Counted from the stretch's first letter, positions 24,425-34,207 are shown. The stretch: DNA of 53,312 nucleotides from an uncultured Cellvibrionales bacterium (GCA_913019905.1 CAJVZD010000031.1:1-53312), one strand, 5' to 3'. Numbers and translations are program-made. Notes: a model not told the origin generated them from the letters alone.

Positions 24425-25087
24425 ATGAACTACGAATTACGGGACGATGGCATCGCAATAATTTCTTTGGATAACGGCAAAGCTAACGCCATCTCTCTGG
24501 AGGTAGCAACGGGTCTAATAGAGGCTTTGGACCGCGCTAAAAGTGAAGCCAAAGCGGTTTTGATTTGCGGCAACCCTGGGATGTTTTCCGCAGGCTTTGA
24601 CCTAAAAGTTTTAGCACAGGGTAAAGACGCCGCACAAGAGATGCTAAGCCAAGGCATGTTAATGACCGAAAAGATATACTCTCACCCTCAACCGGTTATT
24701 ACCGCTTGTGAAGGTCATTCCGTCGGTATGGGCGTATTCATCATGCTGGCCGCAGATTATCGTGTCGGCGCTGCTGGAGAGTTCGCTATCCGCTTACCTG
24801 AAACCGCGATTGGCATGCCTTTTTCAACTATTCTGAAAGTCATTGCCAAAACCCATATCAGCCCCCTACATCACGCGCGCGCAATTGTTCAATCTCGCCC
24901 CTATTCGCCTGAGCTGGCCGCCAAAATCGGCATGTTAGACGAAGTTGTTGAGCCTTCTAAGGTCATTGAGCAAGCATTGCTTAGAGCGAAAGAGCTAAGT
25001 GAATTGCCCAGTAAACAGTATGCAGCTAACAAATTAGATATGCGGTCTGATGATATTGACGTAATTAGAAAATCACTTAATATTTAA
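24425..25087 (+). CDS. Enoyl-CoA hydratase/isomerase (crotonase) family
   Basis: This cytosolic crotonase-fold protein of 220 residues is shorter than typical hydratases (about 260). The oxyanion-hole segments are SAGFDLKVL near residues 58-66 and GHSVGMGVFIMLAADYRVG near 97-115. One usual catalytic Glu position, in the GMGVF region, is not conserved as Glu, so hydratase activity is uncertain. Thioester isomerase or hydrolase roles are possible. It is separated from the previous operon by a terminator and followed by its own hairpin. Confidence 0.85.
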   Translation: MNYELRDDGIAIISLDNGKANAISLEVATGLIEALDRAKSEAKAVLICGNPGMFSAGFDLKVLAQGKDAAQEMLSQGMLMTEKIYSHPQPVITACEGHSVGMGVFIMLAADYRVGAAGEFAIRLPETAIGMPFSTILKVIAKTHISPLHHARAIVQSRPYSPELAAKIGMLDEVVEPSKVIEQALLRAKELSELPSKQYAANKLDMRSDDIDVIRKSLNI

Positions 25088-25107
25088 TTGACTGCTATAT
25101 CTTTAAA

Positions 25108-25126
25108 GGGCACAGAGTGGGTGCCC
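25108..25126 (+). terminator. Terminator-like hairpin after crotonase gene
   Basis: GGGCAC and GTGCCC form a six-base-pair stem with a seven-base loop, followed by CTGTTATTTT, a weak T-rich tail. It lies 20 bases after the stop codon. Confidence 0.6.
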
Positions 25127-25284
25127 CTGTTATTTTCGCGATAGTCAAAGAGTCTAACTATTCAGTCTCAAATTTAATCGGTTTCTTCGAGCCCGTCTTT
25201 GCGGAGAAGCTATCTTTCCGGAAGAATAATATTTAAAGGGAAGCAATATTTACAGGGAAACAAGATTGCCTAAATGATAAGATA

Positions 25285-25305
25285 CCCTCAGAATTTTTCT
25301 GAGGG
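25285..25305 (+). promoter_or_regulatory. Hairpin covering the RBS of the M1 peptidase
   Basis: CCCTCAGAA-TTT-TTCTGAGGG is a perfect nine-base-pair hairpin. Its 3' strand contains GAGGG, the only good Shine-Dalgarno sequence, six bases before the ATG at 25312. The structure would hide the ribosome binding site, suggesting translational control or a very low initiation rate. No T-run follows, so it is not an ordinary terminator. Confidence 0.6.
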
Positions 25306-25311
25306 ACTACC

Positions 25312-28032
25312 ATGAAGTTTTTTAGCATCCAAGTCATCACAACTCTACTACTTGTGATTAGCCTGATTAGTTGTGTACAGCCAGAACTACCACTTCAAAA
25401 CCCGCTAAATGAAGATAGTACCACTACTCAGATTGCGGTCCCGCCAGACTTTGGCGAACCTCCCCAGGGAGCTCTTCCTCTCTTTGCGATGCCCTTACAT
25501 TACCAATTAGATCTTAATATTGATCCCAGCAAGGATTCGTTCACCGGTCACGCGATCATCAGAATAAAATTGTCTGAAGGATTGTCGGGTATTTGGCTTC
25601 ACGGTAAAGATTTGCAAGTGAATCGCGTTAAGTTAACCACCGCTAGCGGCTTGTCCAAAATAGTCAGTTACGAACAGAAACTGGATTCGGGTGTAGCGTT
25701 GGTTGATTTTGGCCAAAAGGTTGAGGCTGGTGACATTACATTGAGCTTCGAGTACCAAGCTGACTTTGATACTAACCTCTCTGGATTATTCAAAGTAGAA
25801 GAGCAGGGCGATGCTTATGTTTTAGCTAAATCAGAATCAATTCAAGCTCGTAAATATTTGCCGGGGTTTGACCAGCCAGGATTTAAATCACCTTACTTAA
25901 TATCAATGACGATACCAAAAGGGTTGGTTGCTATATCTAACGCACCACAAATCTCTGCTACTGACATTAATGACCAATACGTCAAAATTCAATTTGCGGA
26001 AACTCGCTCATCCCCCACTTATTTATTATCGATTGGAGTAGGACCATTTGATGTTATTGATAAAGGTGTGATACCTAAAAATGAAATCCGTGATTTCGAT
26101 ATTCCTTTAAGAGCATTTGCAAGGCGTGGCAGAGCAAAGGATATGAATTTTGTTATGGATATAACCCCTCGGTACGTTGAGATTTTTGAAAAAGCATTAG
26201 GTCAACCTTATCCCTTCAAAAAACTCGACATTATTGCAGCACCTCAATGGCCGAGCGGCGCGACGGAATTGTCAGCCGCCATTACATATCGAGAACAAAA
26301 AGTACTATTAGGTGATACACCCGCTCCCGGCGCTCGATTATCAATCATGAATACTCACGCACATGAACTTGCCCATATGTGGTTTGGGAATTTGGTGACC
26401 CCACCCTGGTGGGACGATTTATGGTTAAAGGAAGGATTTGCAACCTGGGCTACGCCGGTCTTGCTCAATGAGTTTGAACCCGACGGGGGTCATCAGCTGA
26501 GCGCACTCTTGTCCAATTTTAGAACTATGAGTGCCGATGCTTTAGAAAGCACCCGAGCGATTCGTCAGCCAATTCTCAAAAATGAGAATATACGCAATGC
26601 GTATGATTCAATTACTTATCGAAAAAGCCAGGCGATTATCCACATGGTGGATCGTTATTTTGGTTCTGAAAACTTTCGTAAAGCCATGGGGAGTTATGTT
26701 GATCAATATGCGGATGGCGTTGCTGATTCAGCACAGTTTTATCAAAGTATTTCAGAACAAACCGGCGAGCCCGCTTTAACGGAAACATTTCGTCAATTTG
26801 CTGAACAAAAAGGCGTACCTTCCATGCAAACGGACGTTATTTGCGAAGTTTCTCAAGCAACTAGGGTTAACTTTTCTCAATCGCGATACCGGCCTTTGGG
26901 ATCGAAAATCAACGATCGTTCCCAATGGACCGTACCAATGTGTGTTCGCTACGGCATTGAAGGGAACGCTAATCAAAAAGAATGCGGTTTAGTCAGCCCT
27001 CAGCAAAGTAGTCTTACGCTTAAAACAACTCAGTGTCCTACGTGGTTGATGCCGAATGCAGACGGTAGTGGGTATTATCGCTGGCAGTTGAAAAGAGAAG
27101 ATCTAAATTCGCTGTTTGAAAATTATCATGAATTGAATAACGGTGAAAAGATTGCATTGTTTGACGCGGTATTATCGGGATTTGATGCCGGCGATATTAA
27201 TCAATCAATCTTAATGAACGCCATCGAATTGTCTTCACAATCCAATGTGCGCCAACTTGTTGAATTGCCACTGGCTAAATTAAGTCACTATATACGCGAT
27301 ATTTTTAACACAAAAGAATCCGACAAGATAAGAAAGTTAGTGACCCCTTGGTATTTGATGAAGCTTGCCGACCTGGACAATAAGAAGGCGCTAAGCAAAT
27401 TGTCAGAAAGTGAGCAGCTATTAAAAAATCATCTAGTTGCTTTTGTTGCGGATTCACTAAAACATCAAAAAACGCGTCAGCGATTAGTGAGAAAGGCGCA
27501 ACAATTTATCGCGGAAAAAGGTGTTTCCGGGCAACATGAGCTTTCTTCCGATCTCTATTTAAGCGCTTTCAAAATTGCTGTACAGTCCTTGGGTAAGCCA
27601 TTTTTCGATCAATTGATAAAAGCAAGAAGTGAAATTGATGATCCTCTATTCGATAATGCCAGCGCCGCCGCTTTAGGTGCAGTTACCGACCCTTCTCTTT
27701 CTAACACACTTTATCAGTACGTGTTAAGTGATTCTATTGGTTCTCGAGAAAGTTTTGGGATGATTGCTGCGATGCTTAATAACGATTCATTAAAAACAAT
27801 GCATTGGTTATGGGTTAAGGATAATTTACCGGCGATATTAGAAAAAATTCCGGCCCAGTGGCGTCGTGCAAGCCCTAGACTCGCGGGCGGTTTTTGTGAA
27901 GAAAATCGAATGAAGGAACTGGATGATTTGTTTGAACTTCATGGTGATAAAGCACCGGGCAATGGATTGGCCTTAGCGCAAACTAAAGAATCTATTATGC
28001 TTTGTAGTACTTTAAGGCAGCGTTTTAAATAG
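25312..28032 (+). CDS. Lipoprotein M1-family aminopeptidase
   Basis: This is an aminopeptidase N-type zinc metallopeptidase of 906 residues, the usual four-domain size. A lipoprotein signal ends in LISC (Cys near 21), so it is anchored in the cell envelope, unlike cytosolic E. coli PepN. The zinc site is His351-Glu352-x2-His355 with Glu374 in LKEGF. The exopeptidase motif normally GAMEN reads GATEL, an unusual variant. A C-terminal ERAP1-like helical domain follows. It trims N-terminal residues from peptides, probably in the periplasm. Expression may be limited by the hairpin over its ribosome binding site. Confidence 0.9.
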   Translation: MKFFSIQVITTLLLVISLISCVQPELPLQNPLNEDSTTTQIAVPPDFGEPPQGALPLFAMPLHYQLDLNIDPSKDSFTGHAIIRIKLSEGLSGIWLHGKDLQVNRVKLTTASGLSKIVSYEQKLDSGVALVDFGQKVEAGDITLSFEYQADFDTNLSGLFKVEEQGDAYVLAKSESIQARKYLPGFDQPGFKSPYLISMTIPKGLVAISNAPQISATDINDQYVKIQFAETRSSPTYLLSIGVGPFDVIDKGVIPKNEIRDFDIPLRAFARRGRAKDMNFVMDITPRYVEIFEKALGQPYPFKKLDIIAAPQWPSGATELSAAITYREQKVLLGDTPAPGARLSIMNTHAHELAHMWFGNLVTPPWWDDLWLKEGFATWATPVLLNEFEPDGGHQLSALLSNFRTMSADALESTRAIRQPILKNENIRNAYDSITYRKSQAIIHMVDRYFGSENFRKAMGSYVDQYADGVADSAQFYQSISEQTGEPALTETFRQFAEQKGVPSMQTDVICEVSQATRVNFSQSRYRPLGSKINDRSQWTVPMCVRYGIEGNANQKECGLVSPQQSSLTLKTTQCPTWLMPNADGSGYYRWQLKREDLNSLFENYHELNNGEKIALFDAVLSGFDAGDINQSILMNAIELSSQSNVRQLVELPLAKLSHYIRDIFNTKESDKIRKLVTPWYLMKLADLDNKKALSKLSESEQLLKNHLVAFVADSLKHQKTRQRLVRKAQQFIAEKGVSGQHELSSDLYLSAFKIAVQSLGKPFFDQLIKARSEIDDPLFDNASAAALGAVTDPSLSNTLYQYVLSDSIGSRESFGMIAAMLNNDSLKTMHWLWVKDNLPAILEKIPAQWRRASPRLAGGFCEENRMKELDDLFELHGDKAPGNGLALAQTKESIMLCSTLRQRFK

Positions 28033-28132
28033 TTGAAACAGGCTTATTAGAATTAATGGACTTAACTTGGCGCTTTTCGTTGTTGACGTTTCTTAAATGC
28101 AATTAACTCAAAGAGTGCATTGGGATAGCACT

Positions 28133-29305
28133 CTAGCTTCCGTGCTGAACGACACAATTTCTTCCCTTACTTTTCGCCCGATACAAGGCTTCGTCAGAAT
28201 TTTGTGAAATTTGCTCCCAGTTTTCCATTCCATTTTCATAGCACGCAACCCCAAAACTCGCGGTGATAGCCAAGGGTTCATGAAGATCAATAGTGACGCG
28301 ATGCGCCTCGATTTTCACTCGCAATTTTTCAGCGATTATTCCGGCCTGCACCGCATTAGTTTCAGGCAGCATGATGAGAAATTCTTCGCCACCGTAGCGC
28401 GAGACTATGTCATGTTTCCTCACATTCGATTTTAAGATATGGGAAAAGTCCACCAATGTTGTATCGCCCACTTGGTGGCCATAATCGTCGTTAACGCGCT
28501 TAAAATGGTCTATATCACACATCAAAATCGACAATTGGTGCCCTTTACGTATGCTGCGTGTCATCTCTACACCAGCTAAATCGTCCAGTGCGCGACGATT
28601 GAATACGGAAGTTAACGGGTCTATTCTGGATAAATCGAGTAGCTCTTTCTCGAGCATATTACTCGTAATCCAAAATACCGATAAGCTAGTAATTAGCACC
28701 ATCGCCTGGATCGTGATAAAGGTAAACGCGTGGACAGTACCTGCTTCAGCAAAGTCGGTTAGCGCTTGTTCATTTAAGGTGAACATAATTCGATAAGCAA
28801 AAAATATTGCGAAAAGAAGAAATGCGGTCGGCAATATATAAGTGGTAAGAATGATGGTCTTGTTACGTTTTGTAAACAGGATATAGCTGCACCGCAGACA
28901 TTCGATCACATAGCAAATAGATATGGTAACAATTTTCCCTTTGAGGCTTTCTTCGACATACGAGTGGTAGATAAAAGAGGGCAACATAAACAATAAAAGC
29001 AGGATGGCCACATATTTGCCTATTTTGTTCTCGATCTGGTTAAAAAAAATGAGTCCCTCGCAGATCATAACTAATCCAAATAGGAGCAGCGTATTGGCTG
29101 AAATGACGGCTATAGAGGCATCAACTATATTGAGGAAACCGAGTAAAAAGAAGCCAGCTGAACTAAACAAAAAACCACAACCAATGATAGCGATACCATT
29201 GAAACGCGGGTGTTTTAGGGAATAAACTATGAGTGTGACACCAAATATCAAGCACAGGAGAACGGACGTGAAGGAAAGTGTTGTAATATCGAGGACTTTG
29301 TCCAT
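28133..29305 (-). CDS. Membrane diguanylate cyclase (GGDEF)
   Basis: The 390-residue protein has about seven hydrophobic N-terminal segments (residues 1-220) and a C-terminal GGDEF domain. The active-site motif is GGEEF within SRYGGEEFLIMLPET. The inhibitory c-di-GMP site RxxD is present as RKHD five residues upstream, so the enzyme should make c-di-GMP and be product-inhibited. The signal sensed by the membrane part is unknown. ACAGTA-CTT-TACTGT at 29373-29387 upstream is a possible operator. Confidence 0.93.
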   Translation of the reverse strand: MDKVLDITTLSFTSVLLCLIFGVTLIVYSLKHPRFNGIAIIGCGFLFSSAGFFLLGFLNIVDASIAVISANTLLLFGLVMICEGLIFFNQIENKIGKYVAILLLLFMLPSFIYHSYVEESLKGKIVTISICYVIECLRCSYILFTKRNKTIILTTYILPTAFLLFAIFFAYRIMFTLNEQALTDFAEAGTVHAFTFITIQAMVLITSLSVFWITSNMLEKELLDLSRIDPLTSVFNRRALDDLAGVEMTRSIRKGHQLSILMCDIDHFKRVNDDYGHQVGDTTLVDFSHILKSNVRKHDIVSRYGGEEFLIMLPETNAVQAGIIAEKLRVKIEAHRVTIDLHEPLAITASFGVACYENGMENWEQISQNSDEALYRAKSKGRNCVVQHGS

Positions 29306-30257
29306 TGCTGCTCGAGTAAATTGCTAGGGAGTAAGTTGCTATAAGGTTGTCGGAATAACCGTTATGTCATGTACAGTACTTTACTGTAGTTGAATTAACT
29401 CAATAGTGCTCATGGCGCGTCGCGGCGAGCTAACAGGCCGTAAAAAAGATCGTCCTAATTACAAAGGCTGATCATCCACTAAGTGAAAATACAACGGCGC
29501 CCCAACCGCAAACAATACCTATCACTATAGACTCGAAAGCAGATAACTCAATTCCTTAGCAGTTGATAAGCTCACTAAATGTAGCAATATCTTAAAAACA
29601 CGGTAGCTCAAGATGACAGCGGAAACGTGCAAAACTTGTATGCCTACTCCCACTGGCTCATCAAACGAAAATTGGTATTCGTTCGCGGACACCGTTCTTA
29701 AGGAACCGATAAGATTGTCGCAATAAGCCATTGGAGGGTACATTAATATGAGTCGGGCGAGGTCTTTGGTAGTGAATTACGATTTAGGACCTGGGACCAA
29801 TTCCCCACAGCCTGTCCAGCAAATTCTGTTGGCACCGTGGAAAAACTCTGCAGAGAAAAAGGGCATCTCTCTGCATATGGGTATATCACGACGACCACAG
29901 AATGGATTAGAAAAGAGGCGATGTAGCGAATACCGGGAGGCATCTATCCTGTTTTTTCCACTTTCTTTACGAAAATGTGACTTGACGATAAAGTAGGGCT
30001 ATTGTTAAGTCAATTTGAGAGCTTCTGGCTTTTTTGTTCTTTTTGTGGCTCTCTTAACCGTAAAGACGACGTATCAGGAATTCCTAGTTTACTGATACGG
30101 CCATAAGCATCTGCTGGATGCGTTGGAAGGATTGGGGCATCTGGGAGTATTGTTGTTTCCTATGCTCGAGGTCTTTAACGTCCGTTCGGGCTTGTGTTTT
30201 TCTGAAAGATATCAGCTTCCATCGCGGTCGCTCTATGTATGCGTTAGGACCAAAAGA
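29306..30257. other. Long intergenic region with REP and weak ORFs
   Basis: This 950-base stretch holds a palindrome ACAGTA-CTT-TACTGT (29373-29387), a 37-codon frame at 29613-29726 containing CKTC, a 19-codon frame near 29412 (MARRGELTGRKKDRPNYKG) and one REP copy (29761-29798). None of the frames is convincing alone. The region may be a worn insertion scar. Confidence 0.4.
29761..29798 (+). repeat. REP-like element 1
   Basis: It begins GGTCTTTGGTAGTGAATTAC and ends GATTTAGGACCTGGGACC. It is a worn copy of the REP consensus (left half GGTCTTGGGTTGTGAATC, right half ACGATTCAAGACCTGACC), an imperfect palindrome with a GGTTGT bulge. Confidence 0.6.
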
Positions 30258-31232
30258 ATGTCGAGCAAAAAAAAGTCGAACAAAAGTTTGGATTTCACAA
30301 TCGTTGAAGGAAACCCCGCGCCAACTGGGGGCACGGTCTCCTGGGCTGATTGCGGTGACGGCATTGATATTCGCACAGCTTATTGGCCCGTCCCGAAAGA
30401 CGTCACCTTTAAAGGCAGTGTTCTGTTCGTTGGTGGTCGTACAGAATATATTGAAAAATACTTTGAAAGTTATCAGCAGTTATTGGATCGGGGCTATTCA
30501 GTCGCCGCATTTGATTGGCGTGGACAAGGTCTTTCCACTCGCGAATGCGATGATCATGACATGGGGCACATTGATGACTTTGACGATTATCTTGAGGATT
30601 TTACTAAAGTCTATGAGACGGTTTTGAAAGATAAAATGGCGGGCCCTCGTCATATGATTGCCCATTCTATGGGTGGGCTTAATGCCATTGGCTTTGTTCA
30701 CGATCATCCTGATGTTTTTGCCAGCTTGATCTTAAGCGGGCCAATGGTTGGCATCGAAGTTCCTAAGCCACAAATGATGATCTTGGCTGTGCTAGCACGC
30801 CTGCGCGGATTGTTCGTGAGCAACAAAACTTATGCGTTAGGCGCGGGGCCATATGATGAAGACAACGTGAAATTTGACAACAATGGTCTCACTCACGACC
30901 AAACACGGTTTGATATTAATGTCGCTTTGAATGATGCGAATAAAGACCTAAGGCTGGGTGGCATTACTTTTGGCTGGGCTTTGGCAGCGCTTAAGTCCAT
31001 GAAGATGATTAATAAAAAATCCTATATTGATGAGATAAAACTACCCATTCTTTGCTGCGTTGGTAAAAAAGATTTTGTTGTGTCCCAGCAACAAGTGGCA
31101 ATCTGGGCAGATAACTGCAAAAATTGCCGCCTGGAAGAATTGGATGGCTGTGCTCACGAAATTCTGCGTGAAACCGATGAAGTGCAAAAGAAATTCTGGT
31201 CTTTCTTTGATGAGCATATAACCCAGTTTTAG
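30258..31232 (+). CDS. Alpha/beta hydrolase, lysophospholipase-like
   Basis: From the ATG at 30258 this is a 324-residue alpha/beta hydrolase of the lysophospholipase/monoacylglycerol lipase (PldB-like) type. The nucleophile elbow is AHSMGG, DWRGQGLSTRE matches the conserved strand-3 loop, and a late His lies in DGCAHEILRE. There is no signal peptide. A longer frame from 30123 would add 45 residues of unlike composition, so the inner ATG, preceded by AGGA, is used. It should hydrolyse lipid esters in the cytosol or at the membrane face. Confidence 0.85.
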   Translation: MSSKKKSNKSLDFTIVEGNPAPTGGTVSWADCGDGIDIRTAYWPVPKDVTFKGSVLFVGGRTEYIEKYFESYQQLLDRGYSVAAFDWRGQGLSTRECDDHDMGHIDDFDDYLEDFTKVYETVLKDKMAGPRHMIAHSMGGLNAIGFVHDHPDVFASLILSGPMVGIEVPKPQMMILAVLARLRGLFVSNKTYALGAGPYDEDNVKFDNNGLTHDQTRFDINVALNDANKDLRLGGITFGWALAALKSMKMINKKSYIDEIKLPILCCVGKKDFVVSQQQVAIWADNCKNCRLEELDGCAHEILRETDEVQKKFWSFFDEHITQF

Positions 31233-31317
31233 TCGGCGATATTGTTTTTCAGTGTTATTCAGGCAACATCATCGAGGCAGTTTCCTTCAAATGCCAGGCT
31301 GTTGGGGAGTTGAGCGG

Positions 31318-32184
31318 TCAGCCGTCTTTAACACCCTTGTCCCGTTGCACCAGAATCATCACCAGGGCTAGCATTGCAGACCCGATCATCAACATCAAAG
31401 AGACGGCATTCAGAACCGGCGTTGAACCTTCTTTCAGGCGATCAAACATGGTGATGGTTAACGGTGCGTCCGACCCCACCAACATCAGGGTAGTATTGAA
31501 ATTCTCAAAGGACATCAGGAAAGACACCACTGCGGCACCAATTATCGCGGGTTGCAGGTAGGGCAGGGTGATAGTTCGAACCGCCGCCCATTTTGTCGCT
31601 CCCAAATTCAGGGCCGCTTCTTCCAGAGACAAATCAAATTTCCGAAGGCGTGCTGAAATGACCAGCGTTGTAATGGTTGTGATGAAAGAAAACTGACCTA
31701 ACACCACCAGTGTTAATCCTGGCCTGAGGAAATCCAGATCATAGTCCAGCTTATCTTCCACGCCATTGGCGATAGTACTGGAAAACACCAGAATGGAGAT
31801 GCCCAAAATCACCCCTGGTATCACCAGTGGCAAGATCATCAGTACATAACATAGGCCCTTAAGCGGAAAATCATAGCGTTCAAAAAGAAACGCATTGGTG
31901 GTCCCGACCGACACTGAGATCAGAGTCGTACACAAAGCCACGAAAAGCGAAATACCAATCCCCTTTGTCAACGTACGGTCGTGAAACAATCCCAGTGTTG
32001 GTTCCGTATCATTAAAGAACCAGTCGAGCGTAAAACCCTCCCACGGTAGGGAGGGAAACATGGAATCGTTAAAGGCAAAGGTGGCTGCCACCGACAGCGG
32101 CAGGATCAAGTAAATGAAGAATAACCCCACATAGCTGGCATAGGCAATCTTGCTGATTCTCGATTGGGGGATGGAAGGTATCAT
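31318..32184 (-). CDS. Polyamine-type ABC transporter permease (PotC/PotI)
   Basis: This inner-membrane permease of 288 residues has about six helices. The ATPase-contact EAA loop is seen in LEEAALNLGATKWAAVRTITLPYLQPAI. It is the last gene of a four-gene importer in the order binding protein, ATPase, PotB/H-like, PotC/I-like. Its ribosome binding site GGAGGG lies within the end of the preceding permease gene, four bases before which translation stops. The substrate is inferred as putrescine or spermidine from the operon type. Confidence 0.88.
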   Translation of the reverse strand: MIPSIPQSRISKIAYASYVGLFFIYLILPLSVAATFAFNDSMFPSLPWEGFTLDWFFNDTEPTLGLFHDRTLTKGIGISLFVALCTTLISVSVGTTNAFLFERYDFPLKGLCYVLMILPLVIPGVILGISILVFSSTIANGVEDKLDYDLDFLRPGLTLVVLGQFSFITTITTLVISARLRKFDLSLEEAALNLGATKWAAVRTITLPYLQPAIIGAAVVSFLMSFENFNTTLMLVGSDAPLTITMFDRLKEGSTPVLNAVSLMLMIGSAMLALVMILVQRDKGVKDG

Positions 32185-32188
32185 TGGA

Positions 32189-33034
32189 TTATCCCTCCGC
32201 GATGGTGGATGACAATGTCTGACGGCTGAGTTTCAGCCCCAACCAGACAATCAAGGAAGACACAATGAGCAACAGAAATCCAAAGGCGGAACCCAACTCC
32301 CAGTTAAATCTGGTAATGAACTGGTTATAGATCTGACTGGTGAACCATAAACTGTTCTTACCGCCCAATAGAATTGGCGTTAGATAGTTGCCGAGGGTTA
32401 GCATGAAGACGACGATACAGCCGGACACGATACCCGGCATGGCATGGGGAATGACAATTTCCCGCATTACGGTGAACCCATTACCACCCAAATCATAGCC
32501 GGCTTCAATATAACTGTCATCGAGGCTATCTAATGTGGTTACCAGCGGCACCACCATAAACAGCATCGAAGTATAGACCAGCCCAACCATCACAGTAGCG
32601 TCGTTGTAGAGCATCTCCACAGGACCATCTACCATGCCCGCCCATTGCAGCAAATTGGAAATAATACCGGTTTCTCGCAACAGGATCATCCAGCCGAAAG
32701 TTCGGACCAGCTCACTGACCCAGAACGGCAACAGGCATAAGAGGAACAGAATATTCTTAATCTTTCCGCGCGCAATTTTTGCGATGTAGTAGGAAATCGG
32801 AAAGCCGATCAACAGGGTCAGAATCGTCGCAAAAATAGACATAACAGCCGTGCGCGCCAGTGTATTCCAATAAAGCGGTTCGACGAAAAATTCCTGATAA
32901 TTGGCAAGGCTGGTTTGGTAGGTTCTGGGCGCGATTTTTTCTCGAATGGACAACATGAACATGTCCACGTGGGGGAGGATCACCAGAGCGGTCAGCCAAA
33001 TCACAAACGGCGCCAATAACAGAATCAGCGTCAA
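32189..33034 (-). CDS. Polyamine-type ABC transporter permease (PotB/PotH)
   Basis: The 281-residue permease has about six helices and the EAA loop IEAGYDLGGNGFTVMREIVIPHAMPGI. The reading frame after the ATPase stop codon contains no ATG before the first membrane helix. TTG at 33034 is the likely start, with no good Shine-Dalgarno, suggesting coupling to the ATPase gene. The two genes lie in the same frame, separated by a single TGA and nine codons. It pairs with the downstream permease to form the channel. Confidence 0.86.
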   Translation of the reverse strand: MTLILLLAPFVIWLTALVILPHVDMFMLSIREKIAPRTYQTSLANYQEFFVEPLYWNTLARTAVMSIFATILTLLIGFPISYYIAKIARGKIKNILFLLCLLPFWVSELVRTFGWMILLRETGIISNLLQWAGMVDGPVEMLYNDATVMVGLVYTSMLFMVVPLVTTLDSLDDSYIEAGYDLGGNGFTVMREIVIPHAMPGIVSGCIVVFMLTLGNYLTPILLGGKNSLWFTSQIYNQFITRFNWELGSAFGFLLLIVSSLIVWLGLKLSRQTLSSTIAEG

Positions 33035-33061
33035 TTTTGTCGTGGACCGGGTATCGATGGG

Positions 33062-34207
33062 TCAGCCCTCCTGTCTGGCGGTATCTGTGCGGAAACATTT
33101 CGCTTTTGTCCGCTGCCAACTGAGCGACAGGTAATTCCCCTGTTCCAAATCGCTAAATTCGCCGGTTTGCGGGAGATTGACGGTAATCTCCCCACCGGTT
33201 TTTGTATCTTTCAGCAAGGCACGGCTTGCTGCTCCATTGAACAGTAGGCTGCTAACGGAACCGGTCAGGTTGTTGTCATAACTGCTATCGACCGATGTTC
33301 CTCTGGTGAGGGTTACGGCTTCCGGCCGAACAAAAACGTCGACCCGATCTCCCTTGGAAATCTGATCCGGTCCGGCCGTTTCCGAGACAAAAACCAGACC
33401 GTCGCTGGTTTCGATTTTGGCCGAGCCGCTATCAAGGTCAATGACCTTGCCCATCCACCGATTGGAATCGCCGACAAATCCCGCCACAAACGCGGTCTTG
33501 GGCTGGTGATAGAGTTCTTGTGGTGTGCCGACCTGTTCAAAACGGCCATTATTCATCACGGCCACAATGTCCGACATCACCAACGCTTCAGATTGGTCAT
33601 GGGTAATATACAGAAATGTCGTGCCGAACTGATGCTGCAATTGCTTCAACTCGACCTTCATATGCTCGCGCAATTTCAGGTCTAGTGCCCCAAGCGGCTC
33701 ATCGAGCAGCAGCACGTCAGGATCCAGCACCATGCAGCGCGCAATGGCGACGCGTTGACGCTGACCACCGGAAAGTTGATCCACACGTTTGGGGCCCGCA
33801 TCACTAAGGCTGACCTTATCCAGCGCCTTTTGCACTCGGGTGCCCATTTCAGCCTTGGCAACGCCTTGTCGTTTCAATCCGTACGCCACGTTTTCAGCGA
33901 CAGTCATCATTGGGAACAAAGCCAGATGCTGGAACACCATATTCACTGGCCGCTTGTTCGGCGGTTCATCCAAAACCGAGCGCCCCTTAATAATAATGTC
34001 GCCGGATGTGGGGCCCTGAAAGCCTGCGATCATCCGCAACAAGGTTGTTTTGCCGCATCCCGAAGGACCCAAAATGGAGAAAAAAGAACCGGCGGGAATG
34101 GAGAAAGACACATCATCCACCGCAACAAAGTCACCGAAACGTTTCACCAAATTCCGGCATTCTAGATCAACCGCATTCGGTGCTGCCATTGCGTTGCTGT
34201 CTACCAT
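33062..34207 (-). CDS. Polyamine-type ABC transporter ATPase (PotA/PotG)
   Basis: The ATPase of the importer has Walker A GPSGCGKTT near residue 50, signature LSGGQRQRVAIARCM, Walker B VLLLDEPLGALD, H-switch ITHDQSEALVMSD and a C-terminal TOBE domain from about residue 290. The length of about 380 residues is normal for PotA/PotG. The ATG at 34207 (third codon of the longest frame) is favoured because GAGAG would be too close to the first ATG at 34213. It couples ATP hydrolysis to the two permeases. Confidence 0.9.
   Translation of the reverse strand: MVDSNAMAAPNAVDLECRNLVKRFGDFVAVDDVSFSIPAGSFFSILGPSGCGKTTLLRMIAGFQGPTSGDIIIKGRSVLDEPPNKRPVNMVFQHLALFPMMTVAENVAYGLKRQGVAKAEMGTRVQKALDKVSLSDAGPKRVDQLSGGQRQRVAIARCMVLDPDVLLLDEPLGALDLKLREHMKVELKQLQHQFGTTFLYITHDQSEALVMSDIVAVMNNGRFEQVGTPQELYHQPKTAFVAGFVGDSNRWMGKVIDLDSGSAKIETSDGLVFVSETAGPDQISKGDRVDVFVRPEAVTLTRGTSVDSSYDNNLTGSVSSLLFNGAASRALLKDTKTGGEITVNLPQTGEFSDLEQGNYLSLSWQRTKAKCFRTDTARQEG

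Noticed and set aside
28112..28134. AGAGTGC/GCACTCT hairpin as terminator of the M1 peptidase gene
   Set aside because: The seven-base stem lacks a T-run on either side and overlaps the end of the GGDEF gene, so it was not called.
29373..29387. ACAGTA-CTT-TACTGT considered as a LexA box
   Set aside because: Half sites are in the inverse order (ACAG...CTGT rather than CTGT...ACAG), so it is only a possible operator of another regulator.
29412..29471. 19-codon frame MARRGELTGRKKDRPNYKG
   Set aside because: It is basic and protein-like but too short, has no supporting context and no recognisable family.
29748..29996. 82-residue frame over the REP at 29761
   Set aside because: Its N-terminal part is only the translated REP palindrome, and the rest shows no family or coding-like composition.
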